Shown here: positions 15,594 through 23,607 of the stretch, piece after piece
How positions within the stretch are numbered: position 1 is the first letter of the stretch
Layout of the letters: each line of letters opens with the position of its first letter
Assembly (NCBI RefSeq): GCF_019263585.2
Contig: NZ_JADQDF010000001.1
Location: forward strand, 5,094,501 to 5,158,500
DNA length: 64,000 bases
Source: Pseudonocardia oceani
GTDB lineage: Bacteria > Actinomycetota > Actinomycetes > Mycobacteriales > Pseudonocardiaceae
Reading direction: 5' to 3'
Made by a program: the position numbers and the translations under genes
Notes under the pieces: model-generated
Seen by the model: only the letters and a program-made list of their open reading frames with translations
What the model was told of the DNA's origin: nothing
The model's database searches: none

Positions 15594-15978
15594 CACCGCC
15601 ACCGCGCGCGCCACCATGCCCAAGGGGACCCCGCACGTCGTCGCCACCGTCGGCGAGCTGCCCCCGGGCAGCCGCAAGATCGTGGAGATCGACGGCCGGT
15701 CCATCGGCGTGCTCAACGTCGACGGCCGCCTGCACGCGCTGATGAACAACTGCCCGCACCACGGCGCCCCGCTCTGCGAGGGCGTCGTCAAGGGGACGAT
15801 GGAGGACTCGGCGCCGCACGAGTACTCCTACGGCCGGCACGACGAGTACCTGGTGTGCCCGTGGCACGGGTACGAGTTCCGGCTCGACACCGGGCGTCCG
15901 CTGCTGGACATGGGGCGCCTGCGGGTCCGTGTCTACGACGTCCGCGCCGAGGGTGACCACATCGTCCTCTACGTCTGA
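15586..15978 (+). CDS. Rieske [2Fe-2S] protein
   Basis: 130 residues. Cluster motifs CPHHG (about residue 64) and CPWHGYEF (about residue 99) give C-x-H ... C-x2-H. The gap between them is about 32 residues, longer than the usual 15-17, with an insertion containing KGTMEDSAPHEYSYGRHDEY. A TTG start at 15586 is used behind GGAGA (15576-15580); it overlaps the previous gene by 8 bases. It may be the ferredoxin or electron-carrier part of an oxygenase system with the reductase at 17571. No catalytic oxygenase alpha subunit is in the window. Confidence 0.85.
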   Translation: MTDTATARATMPKGTPHVVATVGELPPGSRKIVEIDGRSIGVLNVDGRLHALMNNCPHHGAPLCEGVVKGTMEDSAPHEYSYGRHDEYLVCPWHGYEFRLDTGRPLLDMGRLRVRVYDVRAEGDHIVLYV

Positions 15979-16032
15979 CCCGCCCGGCCCCGCACGCACC
16001 TGCTGCACGGAAGCAGTACCCGAGAGGACGAC

Positions 16033-17574
16033 ATGGACATCGGTGTCGCCGTACTGGCGCACGCCCGGAACACGCCGCGGGCGATCGCGGCGTTCGACGG
16101 CGACCGCTCGCTGACCTACGCCGAGCTCGACGAGCGCACCAACCGGCTCGCGAACACGCTGCAGGGCCGGTTCGGGGTGCGCCCGGGCGACCGGGTCGCG
16201 GTGCTGCTGCGCAACCGGCTCGAGGTCGCCGAGGCGATCGCCGGCTGCGCGAAGGCGGGGGCGGTCTACTGCGGGCTCAACTTCCGGATGAGCCCCGAGG
16301 AGTACCGGTCGATCTTCGGCAACGCCGGCGCCCGCGTACTGGTCACCGAGGCGCCCTTCCGTGAGCTGGCCGCCGAGCTGGCCGTGGAGTTCGACCTCGC
16401 CGTCCTCGACGTCGACGACCCGTCCGACGCCGGCTACGGGTCACTGCTCGCCGCCTCGTCCGCGCCGCCGCCCACGGTGCACGCCCGCCGCCCCGAGGAC
16501 GAGTTCTGCATCGTCTACACCAGCGGCACGACCGGGGCGCCCAAGGGCATCCTGTTCGACGCCCGGGCCGTCGCGACGCACGCCATGGTCGCGGGGCTGG
16601 AGTACGGGATGTCGGCGTCCTCGCGCTGGCTCACCGCTATCCCGCACAACTCCAGCGTGCAGATCACCCTGGCGCCGACCTTCTTCCTCGGGGGCGCGGT
16701 GGGGTTCCTCGACGCACGCGGCTTCGATCCCGGCCAGTTCGCCGCCGAGGCGACCAGGCGCGGCGCGACGCACAGCTACCTCGTGCCGACGATGCTCTAC
16801 CGCCTGCTGGAGGCCGGGATCCCTGCGGCCGAGCTGGCCACGCTCACCTCGATCGGCTACGGCGCCGCGCCGATCGCGCACGACCGCGTCACGGAGCTCG
16901 TGCAGCGCTACGGGCCGGTGTTCAGCCAGCTCTACGGGATGGCCGAGGTCGCCTCGATCGCGACCATGCTGCGCCAGGACGACCACCGGCTGATCGCGGC
17001 GGGGCGCACGGGGCTCACCGCGTCCGCCGGGCGCCCCTCGTTCCTCACCGACGTCCGGGTGGTCGACGACGAGGGCCGTGACTGCGCCCCCGGCGAGCGC
17101 GGCGAGGTCCTGTTCCACACCCCGTACACGATGCTGGGGTACCACAAGAACCCCGAGAAGACCGCGGAGACGCTGGTCGACGGGTGGGTGCACTCGGGCG
17201 ACATCGGGCAGTTCGACGACGAGGGCTACCTCTACATCGTCGACCGCAAGAAGGACCTCATCATCCGGGGCGGCTACAACATCACGCCCTCGGAGATCGA
17301 GAACGTGCTCTACTCGCACCCCGCGGTGCTGGAGGCCGCGGTGGTCGGGCTGCCCGACCGGGAGTGGGGCGAGTCGGTGCTGGCCGCCGTCGCGCTGCGA
17401 GGTGGGGCGTCGGTCGACGAGGCCGGGCTGCAGGAGCACTGCCGCGCGGCCGGGTTGCCGACGATCAAGGTCCCGGAGCGGGTGATCACGCTCGACTCGC
17501 TGCCCAAGAACGCCGTCGGCAAGATCGCGAAGCGGGTCGTCGTCGAGATCGCCACCGCGTCGGCGGCCCCGTGA
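16033..17574 (+). CDS. AMP-binding acyl-CoA ligase
   Basis: 513 residues, class I adenylate-forming. Motifs in order: LTYAELDERTNRLAN, the P-loop-like YTSGTTGAPKG near residue 165, a YGMAEVAS A5-type motif, YTMLGYHKNPEKT, SGDIGQFDDEGYLYIVDRKKD, GGYNITPSEIE and the C-terminal PKNAVGKIAK with the catalytic Lys. It activates a carboxylic acid to its CoA thioester. Good GAGAGGA site before ATG 16033. In this operon it likely primes the pathway acid for the acyl-CoA steps. Confidence 0.9.
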   Translation: MDIGVAVLAHARNTPRAIAAFDGDRSLTYAELDERTNRLANTLQGRFGVRPGDRVAVLLRNRLEVAEAIAGCAKAGAVYCGLNFRMSPEEYRSIFGNAGARVLVTEAPFRELAAELAVEFDLAVLDVDDPSDAGYGSLLAASSAPPPTVHARRPEDEFCIVYTSGTTGAPKGILFDARAVATHAMVAGLEYGMSASSRWLTAIPHNSSVQITLAPTFFLGGAVGFLDARGFDPGQFAAEATRRGATHSYLVPTMLYRLLEAGIPAAELATLTSIGYGAAPIAHDRVTELVQRYGPVFSQLYGMAEVASIATMLRQDDHRLIAAGRTGLTASAGRPSFLTDVRVVDDEGRDCAPGERGEVLFHTPYTMLGYHKNPEKTAETLVDGWVHSGDIGQFDDEGYLYIVDRKKDLIIRGGYNITPSEIENVLYSHPAVLEAAVVGLPDREWGESVLAAVALRGGASVDEAGLQEHCRAAGLPTIKVPERVITLDSLPKNAVGKIAKRVVVEIATASAAP

Positions 17575-18554
17575 CCGGGCCGGCCGCCCCGAACGCGGCC
17601 CGCGCCGCGGCGGAGCAGGAGCTCCCGGTCGTGGTGGTGGCCCGCGAGTCCGTGGCCGAGGACGTCGTCGCGCTGACGCTGCGGCGCCCCGACGGTGCCG
17701 ACCTGCCCGCCTGGACCCCGGGAGCGCACGTCGACCTGGTGCTCGACGAGCACCTCGAACGCCAGTACTCCCTGTGCGGCGACCCGGAGCAGCGCGACAC
17801 GTGGCGGGTCGCGGTGCTGCGCGAGCCCGACGGCCGCGGCGGGTCGGCGCGGGTGCACGACGGGCTCGCGGTGGGGGACACGCTCGTCGTGCGCGGGCCG
17901 CGCAACCACTTCGGGCTCGGCCCGGCCCCGCGCTACGTCTTCGTCGCCGGGGGCATCGGGATCACCCCGATCCTGCCGATGATCGCCGCCGCGCAGGCGC
18001 TGGGCGCCGAGTGGACCCTGCTCTACGGGGGCCGCCGCAGCGCGTCGATGGCCTTCCGTGAGCAGCTCGCCGAGCACGGTGACCGGGTGCGGCTGTGGCC
18101 GCAGGACAGCCTGGGGCTGCTCCCGCTCGACGACGTGCTGGGCACCCCGCAGGACGGGACGCTCATCTACTGCTGCGGCCCGGAGCCGCTGCTGCGGGCG
18201 GTCGAGGAGCGGTGTGCGGGATGGCCGCACGGCGCGCTGCACGTCGAGCGGTTCGCGCCCAAGGAGGTCGGCGAGCCGGTCCGGGCGGCGGGGTTCCGGG
18301 TCGTGTGCAGCCGGGCGGGGATCGAGGTCGTGGTGCCGCCCGAGCGCTCGATCCTCGAGGTGCTGGAGGACGCGGGAGCCCCCGTCCCGTCGTCGTGCCG
18401 GGAGGGCACCTGCGGCACGTGCGAGGCCGACGTGCTCGCCGGGCGCCCCGACCACCGCGACTCATTGCTGACCGACGACGAGCAGGACAGCGGCGAGATC
18501 ATGCTGATCTGCGTCTCCCGCTCGCTCGACGACGAGCTCGTGCTCGACATCTGA
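17571..18554 (+). CDS. PDR/VanB-type oxidoreductase (flavin reductase with C-terminal plant-type [2Fe-2S])
   Basis: 327 residues. The flavin site RQYSLCGDPEQ, NAD(P) site GGIGITPILPM and a C-terminal ferredoxin domain CREGTCGTCEADVLAGR ... ICVSRS give the FMN-NAD-[2Fe-2S] order of phthalate dioxygenase reductase and VanB. It supplies electrons to a Rieske oxygenase or demethylase. GTG 17571 overlaps the stop of the ligase gene. The partner oxygenase is not within the window, so it either lies elsewhere or the small Rieske protein at 15586 is the acceptor. Confidence 0.9.
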   Translation: MTGPAAPNAARAAAEQELPVVVVARESVAEDVVALTLRRPDGADLPAWTPGAHVDLVLDEHLERQYSLCGDPEQRDTWRVAVLREPDGRGGSARVHDGLAVGDTLVVRGPRNHFGLGPAPRYVFVAGGIGITPILPMIAAAQALGAEWTLLYGGRRSASMAFREQLAEHGDRVRLWPQDSLGLLPLDDVLGTPQDGTLIYCCGPEPLLRAVEERCAGWPHGALHVERFAPKEVGEPVRAAGFRVVCSRAGIEVVVPPERSILEVLEDAGAPVPSSCREGTCGTCEADVLAGRPDHRDSLLTDDEQDSGEIMLICVSRSLDDELVLDI

Positions 18555-18584
18555 GCCGGTACTCACCCATCCGAGAGGAACGAC

Positions 18585-19334
18585 ATGGACTTCGACCTGG
18601 AGGGCCGGGTCGCGATCGTGACCGGCGCCAGCCGGGGCCTCGGCCGCGCCGCCGCCGAGGCGCTCGTCGCCGAGGGCGTCCGGGTGCTCGCCGTGGCCCG
18701 TTCTACGGGCGAACTGGAGAAGCTGCAGGCGACCGCCCCGGACCGGATCGCGATCGCGACCGTCGACATGCGCTCCGCCGAGGAGGTGGCGGCGCTGGCC
18801 GACCTCGCCGTGGAGCGGTTCGGGCGGCTCGACGTCGTGGTCAACAACGCCGGCATCGCCCCGGCCGGGCGGTTCGTCGACCAGCCCCAGGAGCAGTGGG
18901 ACGAGGTGTTCGACGTCAACGTCCGGGCGCCCGCGGTGCTCTCGCGCGCCGCGGGGGGGCACTTCCTGGCCCAGCGCTCGGGCAAGATCATCAACATCGC
19001 GAGCACGTCGGGGATCAACGGCAAGCCGGTGCTGGTGTCCTACTCCGCGTCCAAGGGCGCGGTCCTGCAGTTCACCAAGGCGCTCGCGGCGGAGTGGGGC
19101 CGGTTCGGCGTCCAGGTCACCGCGATCGCGCCCGGCGCGTTCGAGACCGACGCCCAGTCCGCGGTCCTCGACGACACGGAGACCCTGACCCGACGGCTGC
19201 GCAAGATCCCGGCGGGCCGGATGGGCCGGACCGAGGAGTTCGGGCCGCTGGTCTGCTACCTGGCGAGCCCGCTGTCGGACTTCATGACCGGCTCGGTGGT
19301 CGTCTTCGACGGCGGAGAGGTGAACAAGCTGTGA
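18585..19334 (+). CDS. SDR family oxidoreductase
   Basis: 249 residues. TGASRGLG (residues 13-20), NNAGIAPAG, ASTSGINGKPVLVSYSASKGA with catalytic Ser/Tyr/Lys, and a C-terminal MTGSVVVFDGGE. Gluconate-5-dehydrogenase/3-oxoacyl reductase-like SDR. ATG 18585 has a GAGAGGAA site, and the next amidohydrolase begins inside its stop codon. Probable role: oxidation of a hydroxy intermediate before ring or chain cleavage. Confidence 0.9.
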   Translation: MDFDLEGRVAIVTGASRGLGRAAAEALVAEGVRVLAVARSTGELEKLQATAPDRIAIATVDMRSAEEVAALADLAVERFGRLDVVVNNAGIAPAGRFVDQPQEQWDEVFDVNVRAPAVLSRAAGGHFLAQRSGKIINIASTSGINGKPVLVSYSASKGAVLQFTKALAAEWGRFGVQVTAIAPGAFETDAQSAVLDDTETLTRRLRKIPAGRMGRTEEFGPLVCYLASPLSDFMTGSVVVFDGGEVNKL

Positions 19335-20113
19335 TCATCGACGGGCACACCCACGTCTACCCGGACCGGGTGGCGCAGAAGGCCATCGCGGGCTCCCCGG
19401 CGGATCTGAAGAGGTTCGGCGACGGCACGGTCGGCAGCCTCACCGAGGTGATGGCCGCGTCCGGGGTGGACCGCTCGGTCTGCCTGGGCGTGGCGAACAC
19501 CCCGGACCGGGTGGACAACGCCAACCGGTTCGCCGGCTCCCTGGACCCCTCGCGGTTCGTCGGCTTCGGGTCGGTGCACCCGGGCCTGTCGCCGGAGGAG
19601 AACGTGGCGAGCCTGCGCGCCCACGGGCTCAGGGGCGCCAAGGTGCACCCGATGTTCCAGGACCTGCGCCTGGACGACCCGCGGCTGCTCGCCACCCTCG
19701 ACGCGATGTCCGGGGAGTTCGCGGTGATCATCCACGTCGGTGCGGCGGGCACCGACCCCGGCGAGCGGTGCAGCCCCGCGATGCTCGCCGAGATCGTGCG
19801 GCAGTTCCCCCGGCTCGACGTCGTGGCGTGCCACTTCGGCGGGTACAAGCGCTTCGAGGAGGCGGTCGAGACCGTCGTCGGGCTGCCGGTGCACCTCGAC
19901 ACGTCGTGGCCGCCCTCGCTGGCCATGCTCGCCCCGGAGCGGGTCCGGGCCGCGATCGAGAAGCACGGGGCGGAACGGATCGTGTTCGCCTCGGACTGGC
20001 CGATGGCCGACCCCGCCGCCGAGATCGAGGTGATCCGGGCGCTGGGCCTGTCCGACGACGACACCGACGCCGTCCTCGGCGGCAACCTCGCCCGGCTGCT
20101 GGACATCACCTGA
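19331..20113 (+). CDS. Amidohydrolase-family protein (second copy type in operon)
   Basis: 260 residues, shorter than the 14415 protein. DGHTHVYPDRV at the N-terminus gives the HxH metal pair, GAKVHPMFQDLRLDDPRLL the middle strand, ACHFGGYKRFEEAVE the following His, and FASDWPMADPAAEIEVI the terminal Asp. It belongs to the amidohydrolase_2/TIM-barrel metal hydrolases and decarboxylases. GTG 19331, translationally coupled to the SDR. Last gene of the operon. Confidence 0.85.
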   Translation: MIIDGHTHVYPDRVAQKAIAGSPADLKRFGDGTVGSLTEVMAASGVDRSVCLGVANTPDRVDNANRFAGSLDPSRFVGFGSVHPGLSPEENVASLRAHGLRGAKVHPMFQDLRLDDPRLLATLDAMSGEFAVIIHVGAAGTDPGERCSPAMLAEIVRQFPRLDVVACHFGGYKRFEEAVETVVGLPVHLDTSWPPSLAMLAPERVRAAIEKHGAERIVFASDWPMADPAAEIEVIRALGLSDDDTDAVLGGNLARLLDIT

Positions 20114-20125
20114 CCCGGGGCCCGG

Positions 20126-20605
20126 TCAGGGGGTGCGCCGCTCCACCCACACCCACTCGATCTCGGGCCGTCCGTCGATCACGGCGGCGTGCACCCGGCG
20201 CTCGGCCAGCAGCCACCCGCCCCTGGTACGGACCACGACGTCGACGTAGCGCAGGTGTGCCCGCCACTGCCGCCCGTCCCACTCCTCGTGCATGGCCGTG
20301 ACGTAGGTGAGGGCGTCGACGGCCCCGATGGGACCGGCGTCGGCGCCGGCGTCGCGCGGGCGCAGCCGGCTCTGGCCGAGCTGGTGGTGGGTGCGGCGGA
20401 ACTGCGCCTGGCCGGCGGCGATGCGGTCGCGCACGGCGTCGCGGCCGGCCACGCGCCCGCCGCGACCGGGGCCGTAGTCGGTGACGCAGTCCGCGGTGAA
20501 GAGCAGGGCGACGGCGTCGATGTCGTAGGCGTCGACGAGCTCGCAGTAGTCGGCCAGGAGGTCGGCGACCGCGAGCCGGTCCTCGACGGGGAGTGCGTGC
20601 GTCAC
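20126..20605 (-). CDS. SnoaL/NTF2-like protein (hydroxylating-dioxygenase beta-like fold)
   Basis: 159 residues: LPVEDRLAVADLLADYCELVDAYD, LLFTADCVTDYGPGRGG, helix GRDAVRDRIAAGQAQFRRT, the strand HHQLGQSRLRP and a long sheet YVDVVVRTRGGWLLAERRV. This is the SnoaL_4-type layout with conserved Asp-Tyr and His. Role unknown. GTG 20605 overlaps the LLM stop by 4 bases, so it is co-translated with that enzyme. Confidence 0.75.
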   Translation of the reverse strand: MTHALPVEDRLAVADLLADYCELVDAYDIDAVALLFTADCVTDYGPGRGGRVAGRDAVRDRIAAGQAQFRRTHHQLGQSRLRPRDAGADAGPIGAVDALTYVTAMHEEWDGRQWRAHLRYVDVVVRTRGGWLLAERRVHAAVIDGRPEIEWVWVERRTP

Positions 20606-21672
20606 GGGTGGACCTCCGGGGCGTGGTGGGTGCGGAGTGCGGGCAGGACCTGCTCGCCGAAGGCCCGCACGCGACGCAGCTGGGCGTCGAGGTCGGGGTC
20701 GGGGAACAGGAACCGCAGGACGAGGTGGACGTCCGCCCAGGCGGCGAGGTCGTCGAGCAGCGTGAGCAGGGTGGCGGTGACCTGGTCGGGGTCGCCCGAG
20801 GCCTGGATGTGGCGGTCGATGCCGCCGGCGGTCAGGCCGTCCCCTCCTGTGGAACCGGCGCCCTCGGGGTCCGGGACGAGTCCGGCGTAGACCTCGCGCC
20901 CCGCCTGCATGCGCTCGTAGACGCGCTGCTGCCCGGCGAACGCCCGGCGTGCGGCGGTGCCGCCGCCGTCGTCGGTGTCCAGGACGCAGGTGACGTTCAC
21001 GGCGCGGGTGAAGCCGGGGTCGGCCGGGTCGCGCACCTGCGCGAGCTGCTCGGACGCGGCGGTGACGATGTGGCGCTCGCCCTTGCCGACGAGGTGGCCG
21101 TCGGCGAGCAGGCCGGCGCGGCGCACGGCCCTGGGGGCGTAGCCGCCGATCCAGATCGGGAGATGGCCGGTGGGGGTGGGGGTGATGCGGACGCCGGCGA
21201 GGCCGAGGCCGGGGGAGTCGAACGGCTCGCCGGTCCAGGCGTCGCGCAGGGCCGCGAGGAGCGCGTCGAGGCGGGCGCCGCGGGTGGCGGGGTCGACACC
21301 GAAGGCGCGGTACTCGTGCTCGGCGTAGCCGATGCCCAGGCCGAGCAGGAGCCGCCCGCCGCTCAGACGGTCGACGACGGCGGCGTCCTCGGCGAGGCGC
21401 ACGGGGTGGTGCAGCGGGGCGAGCAGCACGCCGGTGCCGAGCGCGATCCGTGAGGTCACCGACGACAGCGCGGCGGCCAGCACGAGTGGGGAGGGGAGGT
21501 AACCGTCGGGCAGGCCGTGGTGCTCGGTGACCCAGAAGGAGTCGAACCCGGCCTCCTCCGCGGCGACGGCGAGCGGGGCGGCGTCGGCGTAGTCGGCGCC
21601 CCCGGCCTTCTGCCCCGTGTAGAGGCCGACGCCGAAGCGGCGGACGCGCGGGGTCCTCGGTGGGGCGGTCAT
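20602..21672 (-). CDS. LLM-class flavin-dependent oxidoreductase
   Basis: 356 residues, luciferase-like monooxygenase. DSFWVTEHHGLPDGYLPSPL near the N-terminus, RIALGTGVLLAPLHHPVRLAEDAAVVDRLSGGRLLLGLGIGY, and PIWIGGYAPRAVRRAG. This is typical of FMN- or F420-dependent alkanal-monooxygenase-type enzymes. I start at ATG 21672, which overlaps the upstream SnoaL stop (ATGA); a longer frame to 21702 is possible. Flanked on both sides by SnoaL-like genes in one coupled operon. Confidence 0.88.
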   Translation of the reverse strand: MTAPPRTPRVRRFGVGLYTGQKAGGADYADAAPLAVAAEEAGFDSFWVTEHHGLPDGYLPSPLVLAAALSSVTSRIALGTGVLLAPLHHPVRLAEDAAVVDRLSGGRLLLGLGIGYAEHEYRAFGVDPATRGARLDALLAALRDAWTGEPFDSPGLGLAGVRITPTPTGHLPIWIGGYAPRAVRRAGLLADGHLVGKGERHIVTAASEQLAQVRDPADPGFTRAVNVTCVLDTDDGGGTAARRAFAGQQRVYERMQAGREVYAGLVPDPEGAGSTGGDGLTAGGIDRHIQASGDPDQVTATLLTLLDDLAAWADVHLVLRFLFPDPDLDAQLRRVRAFGEQVLPALRTHHAPEVHP

Positions 21673-22070
21673 GCGAACACCCCCGCGGTCCGGGCGCGCC
21701 ACTCGCCGAGGTCGAGGTAGTCGCGGAACTCGGTGATCAGCCCGGTGCCCGGGTCGACCTCGACCACCGCGTTGCAGGCGACGGCGTGCTCGACGCCGTC
21801 GACGCGGAACCGGTCGACGCGCTCGAGCCAGGCCCGCCCCGGGGCGTAGGCGGAGGTCACGACCTCCCAGTGCACGGCCTCGGACCGCACCAGGACCGGG
21901 CGCAGGAGGTCGGCGACGCCCTGCGGGCCGACCACCGGTTGGTGCGGCACGTTGCGGTAGCGGGCGCCGGGGGCGAAGCAGGCCCCGGCCGCGTCGGCGT
22001 CGCGGTCGTGCACGGCGGCGAGGAAGCGCTCGACCGCCCGCTCGGCGGAGGCGGTGGGCTCGTCGGGCAT
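21669..22070 (-). CDS. SnoaL/NTF2-like protein
   Basis: 133 residues: ASAERAVERFLAAVHDRDADAAGACFAPGARYRNVPHQPVVG followed by helix and strands ending LITEFRDYLDLGEWR. Limonene-epoxide-hydrolase/SnoaL-like fold; reaction unknown. ATG 22070 is preceded on its strand by GGGAGCC. First gene of the minus-strand operon, divergent from the flavoprotein at 22160 with the palindrome at 22107 between them. Confidence 0.75.
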   Translation of the reverse strand: MPDEPTASAERAVERFLAAVHDRDADAAGACFAPGARYRNVPHQPVVGPQGVADLLRPVLVRSEAVHWEVVTSAYAPGRAWLERVDRFRVDGVEHAVACNAVVEVDPGTGLITEFRDYLDLGEWRARTAGVFA

Positions 22071-22106
22071 CTCGGCTCCCGTCCTGGAGGCTGCTGCGCC
22101 TTGTGA

Positions 22107-22122
22107 CGTTATACGTCTAACG
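22107..22122. promoter_or_regulatory. Palindromic operator in divergent promoter
   Basis: CGTTATACGTCTAACG is a 16-bp dyad with a single mismatched pair, inside an AT-rich patch of an otherwise very GC-rich 90-base divergent gap. Size and symmetry resemble TetR-family operators. It would control both the SnoaL-LLM-SnoaL operon and the flavoprotein. No regulator gene is adjacent. Confidence 0.55.
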
Positions 22123-22159
22123 ACTAATCTCCACACACGCTGCTGCGGGGGGAGTGACG

Positions 22160-23587
22160 GTGTCGGACGGGTACGACCTGGTGATCGTCGGGCTCGGTGG
22201 GGCCGGCGCGGCCACCGCGATCGCGGCGCACGACGCCGGGGCGCGGGTCGTGGTGCTGGAGAAGCAGCCGGAGCACGCCCACACGCCGAGCACCCGGATG
22301 TCGGGCGGCCTGGTCATGCTGGCCGACGACGCGCCCGCGGCCGCCCGCTACCTCGACGCGTGCTCCGGGGGCATGATCCCGCCGCCGGTCAACGCCGCGT
22401 GGTCCGAGCGGGCCGTCGACCTCGCCGCGTGGCTGGCCGACACCGCGGGCGTCGCGCTCTCGCCGATCGGCACGGCCGAGCACCCCGGGCTGCCGGGCGC
22501 GTCGACGATCTCGGTGGGGCAGCCGGGCGCGGCGGCGCGGCGGCTCGACCCGGGGGCCGGCTCGGGCGACACGCTGTTCGCCGCGCTCCTCGCGGCCGTG
22601 CACCGCCGCGGCGTGGAGGTCCGCTGGTCGTCACCGGCCACCCGGCTCCTCGTGGAGGACGGTCGGGTGGCCGGGGTGCGCACCGCGGCCGGCGACGTCA
22701 CCGGCCGCCACGGCGTCGTGCTGTGCTCGGGGGGCTACGAGTTCGACGAGCGGGCCAAGCAGGACCACCTGCGCGCCTACCCGGTGCACTTCTACGGCAA
22801 CCCGGGCAACACCGGCGACGGGCTGCGGATGGCCCAGGCCGTCGGCGCCGACCTCTGGCACATGAACCAGATGGTGGGGCGGGCGATCGGGCACTTCCCG
22901 CTCGACGGCGGGTGGCTGGACTTCATCATCGACATCGACCCGCCCGGCTACCTGATCACCGACCGGCACGGCCGGCGCTACGCCGACGAGACGATGCAGG
23001 CGAAGCTGCTCCACGGCTACTACTACGAGATGCTGCACTACGACTACGAGAGCGGCAGCTACCCCCGCATCCCCAGCTACTGGGTGTTCGACGAGCGCCG
23101 CCTGGCGAAGGGCCCGCTGACCCTGACCCACATCGGCGCGTGCCGGGTCGGCCTCTACGACTGGAGCCCCGACAACGCGGCCGAGATCGAGCGGGGCTGG
23201 ATCGGCACCGGCGCCACCCCGGCCGAGGCGGGCGCCGCGGTCGGCATGCCCGAGCCGGCGTCGCTGGACCGCGCGGTCGCCGACTACGACGCCGCGTGCG
23301 CCGCGGGGAGCGACCCGCTCGGCCGCGCCCCGGAGACCCTCGTGCCGCTCGCTCCGCCGTACTACTGCGTGCCGCTGTACCCCGGGGGCTCGAACACCTC
23401 CGGCGGTCCGCGCCGCGACGCCGGCGCGCGCGTCCTGGACCCCTACGGCGAGGTGATCCCGGGCCTGTTGGCGGCAGGCGAACTCGGCCAGCCCATCGGC
23501 ATGCTCTACCCGGCCGACGGCGCCAACCTGTCCGAGGCGTTCTGCTTCGGGCGGATCGCGGCGGAGACCGCACTCGGGAGCCCCTGA
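22160..23587 (+). CDS. FAD-dependent oxidoreductase (fumarate-reductase/ketosteroid-dehydrogenase family)
   Basis: 475 residues. FAD motif GLGGAGAATA near residue 11, VVLEKQPEHAHTPSTRMSGG (acidic residue after strand 2, SGG loop), VLCSGGYEFDERAK, and C-terminal GGPRRDAGARVLDPYGEVIPG and AGELGQPIGMLYPADGANL. Distant paralogue of the flavoprotein at 3864. I prefer GTG 22160, six bases after GGGGGAG; GTG 22154 is also possible. Substrate unknown. Confidence 0.85.
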   Translation: MSDGYDLVIVGLGGAGAATAIAAHDAGARVVVLEKQPEHAHTPSTRMSGGLVMLADDAPAAARYLDACSGGMIPPPVNAAWSERAVDLAAWLADTAGVALSPIGTAEHPGLPGASTISVGQPGAAARRLDPGAGSGDTLFAALLAAVHRRGVEVRWSSPATRLLVEDGRVAGVRTAAGDVTGRHGVVLCSGGYEFDERAKQDHLRAYPVHFYGNPGNTGDGLRMAQAVGADLWHMNQMVGRAIGHFPLDGGWLDFIIDIDPPGYLITDRHGRRYADETMQAKLLHGYYYEMLHYDYESGSYPRIPSYWVFDERRLAKGPLTLTHIGACRVGLYDWSPDNAAEIERGWIGTGATPAEAGAAVGMPEPASLDRAVADYDAACAAGSDPLGRAPETLVPLAPPYYCVPLYPGGSNTSGGPRRDAGARVLDPYGEVIPGLLAAGELGQPIGMLYPADGANLSEAFCFGRIAAETALGSP

Positions 23588-23607
23588 GTGCGGGTGCGGG
23601 GCGCCCG

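Noticed and set aside
17571-18554. Complete Rieske dioxygenase system
   Set aside because: Only a small Rieske protein and the reductase are found; no mononuclear-iron alpha subunit occurs in the window.
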